NCBI GenBank assembly: GCA_965198045.1
Contig: CBDAOL010000012.1
Span: forward strand, 310,001 to 374,000
DNA length: 64,000 nucleotides
From: CBDDEC01 sp965198045
GTDB taxonomy: Bacteria; Chloroflexota; Dehalococcoidia; UBA2979
Reading direction: 5' to 3'
Below the pieces are notes generated by a model. That model was not told the origin of the DNA and did no database searches. It saw nothing but the letters and a program-made list of their open reading frames with translations. Position numbers and translations under genes: made by a program. Below, one piece after another: positions 60,004 to 64,000 of this stretch; the first letter of the stretch is position 1; every line of letters begins with the position of its first letter.

Positions 60004-60813
60004 CTATGCCCCCAGCTCTCTGCCTCGATTATATGCGGCCTCGATGGCAGCATCGAAAGCTGCGCGTGCGGCGTGCGCGTCGAGTGCCGCGAGCCCCGCG
60101 GCGGTGGTGCCGCCGGGCGAGGTGACGGCGTTGCGCAGCTCGGCGAGCGTCTCGTCGCTCTCGCGCGCCCAACGCGCCGTGCCCTCGAACGTCGCGAGCG
60201 CGAGCGCTTCGGCGTCGGGGCGTTTGAGGCCGAGCCGAATGGCGGCGTCGATCATCGCCTCCATCGCCAGCAGGACAAAGGCCGGTCCGCTGCCGTGGAG
60301 CGCCGTGCCGACATCGATCAGCGCGTCGCTATCCACCTCGACGACCGCGCTCGCGACCGCGCCGAGGATCTCCTGCACGTGCGCACGTTGCGCCTCGCTG
60401 ACGGCCGGGGCGACGAAGTAGGCGGCCGCGCCCGCACCGACCGAGGCGGGCAAATTCGGCATCACACGCACCACCGCTTCGTGTTGCGTGCGTTCGCGCA
60501 GCTCGCCGAGTGTGATGCCGGCGGCGATCGAGATTACGACTGCGTCGGAGGGGATATCGCCAGCCATCTCCTCGGCGACCGTCGCGAAGTCCTGCGGTTT
60601 CACGGCAATCAGCACGACATCCGCCGCCGCGAGAGAGTCGGCGGCGTTCGCGGTGACCGATACGCTGTAGCGCTCCGCCAGTTCGAGGCGACGCGCGGGG
60701 AAGATCTCGGCGACGGTCACGGTGTTGGGCTCGGCTACCTCGGCGCGCAGCATCCCGGCGAGAAAGCCCTCGCCCATCTTCCCGCCGCCGACGAGGGCGA
60801 CGCGCAGCGCCAT
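60004..60813 (-). CDS. proC: Pyrroline-5-carboxylate reductase
   Basis: A 269-residue ProC, last step of proline synthesis (NAD(P)H reduction of pyrroline-5-carboxylate). Rossmann start VALVGGGKMGEGFLAGML, LIAVKPQDFATVAEEM, VVRVMPNLPASVGAGAAAYF, and the C-terminal signature LRNAVTSPGGTTAAGLAALD. Overlaps the yggS stop by one base (TGATG). Confidence 0.96.
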   Translation of the reverse strand: MALRVALVGGGKMGEGFLAGMLRAEVAEPNTVTVAEIFPARRLELAERYSVSVTANAADSLAAADVVLIAVKPQDFATVAEEMAGDIPSDAVVISIAAGITLGELRERTQHEAVVRVMPNLPASVGAGAAAYFVAPAVSEAQRAHVQEILGAVASAVVEVDSDALIDVGTALHGSGPAFVLLAMEAMIDAAIRLGLKRPDAEALALATFEGTARWARESDETLAELRNAVTSPGGTTAAGLAALDAHAARAAFDAAIEAAYNRGRELGA

Positions 60814-61505
60814 CAGCGCGCCCGTTCCTGCCGCGGCCCAAAGATCGCGCGACCGACGCGGACCACGGTCGCGCCCTCTTCGATCGCGACTTCGAAGTCG
60901 TCGGTCATGCCCATCGAGAGGCCGTCGAGGCCGTGTGCAGCGGCGAGCGTGGCCAGCTCGCGGAATAGCGTGCGCAGGTCCTCGGGGTCGTCGGCCTGCG
61001 GCGCGACGGTCATGAGGCCGCGCAGCTCCACCGCCTCGCTTTGTCGCGCAGCCTCGAGGATCGGTGCGACGTCGGAGGGCGCGAGGCCGTGCTTCTGCGC
61101 CTCGCCGCCAATGTTGACCTCGACGTAGCAGTCGCGGGGGCGCATGCCCTCGGAGCGGCGCTCGATTTCCGTGAGGAGGCGCTCGGAGTCCAGCGAGTGG
61201 AGGACAGCGATGTGGGCCAGCACCTGGCGCACCTTGTTTCGCTGGAGGTGCCCGACGAAGTGCCAGCGCGGCTCCAGGCCTGCCTCGGCGGCCGTCTCGG
61301 CCTTCGGCGCGAACTCCTGTGCCCGATTTTCGCCTAGATCGACGAGGCCGGCGTCGAGGGCATCCCGCACGGCCTCGACGCCATGCGTCTTCGACACGCC
61401 GACCAGCTGCACCCCGGTGGGATCGCGGTCAACGCGGTCACAGGCCGCGTGGATGCGCGCCCGCACCTCGGCGAGCCGCAGGGCGAGCTGAGTGATTGTG
61501 ATCAT
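60813..61505 (-). CDS. YggS family pyridoxal-phosphate protein
   Basis: A 230-residue YggS/PLPBP protein controlling PLP homeostasis. PLP-Lys is in LVGVSKTHGVEAVRDAL; ENRAQEF and HFVGHLQRNKVRQVLAHIAV follow, and LSMGMTDDFEVAIEEGATVV closes the phosphate site. First gene of the yggS-proC-yggT set. Confidence 0.96.
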   Translation of the reverse strand: MITITQLALRLAEVRARIHAACDRVDRDPTGVQLVGVSKTHGVEAVRDALDAGLVDLGENRAQEFAPKAETAAEAGLEPRWHFVGHLQRNKVRQVLAHIAVLHSLDSERLLTEIERRSEGMRPRDCYVEVNIGGEAQKHGLAPSDVAPILEAARQSEAVELRGLMTVAPQADDPEDLRTLFRELATLAAAHGLDGLSMGMTDDFEVAIEEGATVVRVGRAIFGPRQERAR

Positions 61506-61554
61506 ACCACCAAGTGTAGTGCGCTGATTGATGCGATCGACTGTGCTGACGCGG

Positions 61555-62404
61555 CTACGGAGCCTCTGCGGTCACCACCCACGTCGCTGAGTCGGTCTGC
61601 ACGCCCTCGGGGCCGAGGTGGTCCGCGAGCACGTCTCCGATCGAGCCTCGGATCGCGGCCGCCAGCTCCGGGTCGCGCTCGTCGAGGCCCGGCGACCCCG
61701 GGGTTGAGGGTGTACATGAAGTCAACCGCCTCCTCGAGCGTGTCGCCGAGCTGGACCTGGAGCCGCACGTCCTGGAGGTTCACCTCGGCGTAACCTGCTT
61801 CGCCGAGGATGCTGCGGACGCGCTCAGGGTCGGCGAGCGAGAGCGGCCCGGGCGCGGTGGGGTCGCCGCCCATGGGAAACTCGATGTGCTGCCGCGCCGC
61901 CATGATCGGCTTCGATACCCAGGGGTTGTCCGCCGCGCCCTGCCAGCAGGAGAAGACCATGCGCCCGCCGGCACGCAAGCCCGAGCGGAGATTGGCGAAG
62001 GCAGCGACCGGGTCCGCGAAGAACATCACGCCGAAGCGCGAGAAGATGAGGTCGTAGGCGTCCGCCTCGAACGCATGCGCCTGCGCGTCGGCGGTGAGGA
62101 ACGAGATGTTCGAGGCGCCTGCCGCTTCGGCACGTGCGCTGGCCGCGTCGACCATGGTCTGGCTGAGGTCGAGCGCGACGACCACGCCATCGGGCGCAAC
62201 CGCTGCGGCCAGCGGCACTGCGGTGGTGCCGGTGCCGCAGCCAACGTCGAGGACGCGCTTGCCCGGCTGCGCTGCGGCCACATCGAGGGCGCTCTGGCCA
62301 TGCTCCGCAACCTGAGCGTCGAGCTGGTCCTGCATTGCGGCCCAGATGGGGCCGACGTTGGCCCAGAACTTGGCCTGCGGTTCGTTGCCCGGGGCGATCT
62401 GCAT
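61555..62404 (-). pseudogene. SAM-dependent methyltransferase, frameshifted near the C-terminus
   Basis: From ATG 62404 about 235 residues read as a class I methyltransferase: LDVGCGTGTTAVPLAAAV, VVALDLSQTMVDAA, YDLIFSRFGVMFFADPVAAF, LRAGGRMVFSCWQG. At a CCCCGGGG run (61696-61703) the frame is lost after TLNPG; in the +1 frame it continues as SPGLDERDPELAAAIRGSIG to WVVTAEAP and a stop at 61555. Removing one base of the run restores about 282 residues. The catalytic part is complete, so an indel error or a very recent mutation are both possible. Confidence 0.85.
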
Positions 62405-62491
62405 CGTGGCTCCTGACTGTCCGCACGCGGACGTGCGCCATGTGCGGCGGTGAGCCTACCGCATCTGCTTCAGGCGGTGTCGTGTGGTCTG

Positions 62492-64000
62492 TTAGCAGAC
62501 GCCGCAAAGCTTGCAGCCGACCTCGGGGGGCGGGCAGGCGATGGTGGATTTCACCCGGTGGTGCTTGTCCATCTCGCGCAGCAGGAAGGGCTCCGTCAGG
62601 CCAACGTCCACGATGTGCCATGGCGGCGCTTCGCCCTCCCACGGGCGAGGGCCATCGAGGCCATGTTCGCGGATGGCGCGGCGGTAGCTGCCGAGGCTGT
62701 TGTCGGTCATGTCCTCGAGCATCGTCGCGACGCGATCGTCGCCACGCGAGAGCACGTCGTCGACGCGGGCTGTCCAGGCGGAATCGGTGCGCAACTCGAT
62801 GCCGTTGGGGGCCAGGCGCTGCTTGAGGATGCCCTGGCGTTCTTTGACCATCCGGATATCGTTCGCGTCCTCGTACTGGTACGCCGTCCAAGGCTTCGGC
62901 ACCGTGGGGCTGACCGACATCACGAGCCGGGTGTCCCTGCCGCCGGCGTCGAGGCGTTCCTTGATGCGGTTGCCGAGTTCGGCCATGGCATAGACGTCGT
63001 TGTCCTCTTCGCCCGGCAGGCCGACCATGAAATAGAGCTTGAAGCGCCGCGCGCCGGACTGGCCGACGAGGTCGGCGCCTTCGAGGATCTGCTCCTCCGT
63101 CACGCCCTTGTTGATCGCGGCGCGCATCCGTTCCGAGCCGGCCTCGGGCGCGACGGTGACCGTCTTCGTGCCGCCGGCGGCCAGGGCCTCGAGCACGTCC
63201 GCCCTCAGGTTGTCGACGCGCAGCGAGGAGATCGAGACGCGCGCGCCTCGTTCATGAGCGCCGACGACGAGCTCGGAGAGGTCCGGGTGGTCCGCGACGG
63301 CGGCGCCGAGGAGCCCGACGCGCTCGGTGTGCTCGACCGAGTGCTCGATGAGCTCGAACAACTCCTCGAGGGGCCGGTAGCGCGGTGGGCGGAACACGTA
63401 GCCCGCGATGCAGAAGCGACAGCCGCGGCCGCAGCCGCGGGCGCATTCGATCAGCGTCATGTCGGACAGCTCAGTGTCCTCGGTGATGACGGTCGAATAT
63501 GCCTCGGTGCCCGCGAGGTCGTGGACGTACTGGCGTTCGATGGCGCCGAAGGCCGGCGGGCGCGTCGGCACGTAGACCCCCGGGATCGTGGCGAGCGTGT
63601 CGAGCAGATCCGCGCGCGAGCCATAGAGACCATCGCGCCACGCGGAGACGAGGTGCGGAACGATCTCCTCGGCCTCGCCGACGATCGCGGCGTCGAGGAA
63701 GGGCGCGACCGGCGCGGGGTTGGTGAGCATGCAAGCCCCACCGGCGATCACGAGCGGATGGCGGTCGTCGCGTTCCTCGGCGCGCAGGGGGATGTTGGCG
63801 CTGCGCAGGCACTGGATCATGTTGAAGTAGTCGAACTCGTAGGACAGCGTGAACGCGACGACCGAGAAGTCCTGCAGCGGCCGCTGCGACTCCAGCGACA
63901 CGACCGGCATCGGGTGGTATTCGCCGGGCCCCGGCGGGTCGTAGAAGGCGCGCTCGCAGACGAAGTCGTCGTAGGCGTTCAGCATCGAGTAGATGGTCTG
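62492..64000 (-). CDS. B12-binding/radical SAM protein (TIGR03960-type), N-terminus beyond window
   Basis: The frame enters from the right edge and ends at 62492, giving 502 residues. The N-terminal visible part (FVVAFTLSYE-like SVVAFTLSYEFDYFN, ADL..) is the cobalamin-type domain; the radical SAM cluster is CARGCGRGCRFC with CxxxCxxC, followed by KLYFMVGLPGEEDNDVY. It ends with a Cys-rich tail (CPPPEVGCKLCGVC), probably an additional cluster. The family is fused or adjacent to a TIGR03936 protein in many bacteria and may act in tRNA or peptide modification; function unknown. Confidence 0.93.
   Translation of the reverse strand, partial: QTIYSMLNAYDDFVCERAFYDPPGPGEYHPMPVVSLESQRPLQDFSVVAFTLSYEFDYFNMIQCLRSANIPLRAEERDDRHPLVIAGGACMLTNPAPVAPFLDAAIVGEAEEIVPHLVSAWRDGLYGSRADLLDTLATIPGVYVPTRPPAFGAIERQYVHDLAGTEAYSTVITEDTELSDMTLIECARGCGRGCRFCIAGYVFRPPRYRPLEELFELIEHSVEHTERVGLLGAAVADHPDLSELVVGAHERGARVSISSLRVDNLRADVLEALAAGGTKTVTVAPEAGSERMRAAINKGVTEEQILEGADLVGQSGARRFKLYFMVGLPGEEDNDVYAMAELGNRIKERLDAGGRDTRLVMSVSPTVPKPWTAYQYEDANDIRMVKERQGILKQRLAPNGIELRTDSAWTARVDDVLSRGDDRVATMLEDMTDNSLGSYRRAIREHGLDGPRPWEGEAPPWHIVDVGLTEPFLLREMDKHHRVKSTIACPPPEVGCKLCGVC

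Noticed and set aside
1..64000. CRISPR array, rRNA genes
   Set aside because: No array of regularly spaced direct repeats and no rRNA-like conserved segments were seen on reading the window.

Overview
The window is about 64 kb of GC-rich, densely packed bacterial chromosome with GTG and TTG starts, many ATGA/GTGA overlaps, and SD-like sites before most genes. The gene content fits a heterotrophic Chloroflexota, Dehalococcoidia-like. That includes luciferase-like flavin oxidoreductases, CoA-dependent catabolism, an aapJQMP-type transporter, DUF1800/DUF1501, a small CxHHW zinc-ribbon protein and a GAAC-N4-GTTC type LexA box on recA. The phylum is an inference; no rRNA is present.

1-31 kb is a catabolic neighbourhood. 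It holds an amidase, a RidA-like protein, a cyclase-family hydrolase, a zinc alcohol dehydrogenase, a phosphotriesterase-like hydrolase and an amino acid ABC transporter (aapJ-aapQ-aapM-aapP, with a long hairpin between aapJ and aapQ). These are followed by an acetyl-CoA hydrolase/transferase, two overlapping luciferase-like oxidoreductases, a thiamine-diphosphate lyase, two enoyl-CoA hydratases, an epoxide-hydrolase-like enzyme, a metallo-beta-lactamase-fold enzyme and a DUF1080/Gfo-Idh sugar pair. An SDR gene has a stop at codon 6. A sigma/anti-sigma pair and an ArsR/SRPBCC pair add regulation.

31-35 kb is a patch of damaged genes. Two carboxymuconolactone-decarboxylase-like genes, a YCII gene and the 3' end of a DEAD-box helicase each carry one apparent +1 frameshift, and each is restored by removing one base from a short C/G run. 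A methyltransferase at 61.7 kb shows the same defect.

34.6-51.8 kb is accessory DNA next to a tRNA-Asp gene (51685-51761, minus). The last 28 bp of that tRNA recur exactly at 40190, and more decayed copies of the tail preceded by hairpins lie at 35.3 and 35.7 kb. Inside are a complete IS3-family element (36761-38050, 3-bp target duplication), a DUF1800/DUF1501/NHL operon, and a recombinase remnant. At 45.7-51.7 kb is a small phage-satellite-like module: a resolvase-fold protein lacking its active site, two small phage-type genes, two adjacent prim-pol genes (one degenerate, one fused to a RepA-like ATPase) and a large serine recombinase that reads into the tRNA.

51.9-64 kb is conserved housekeeping: a zinc-ribbon membrane protein with a PHP phosphoesterase, RNase Y, an amidase, recX-recA behind an SOS box, a GNAT acetyltransferase, a DUF167 protein, yggT-proC-yggS, a frameshifted methyltransferase and a radical SAM protein running off the end.
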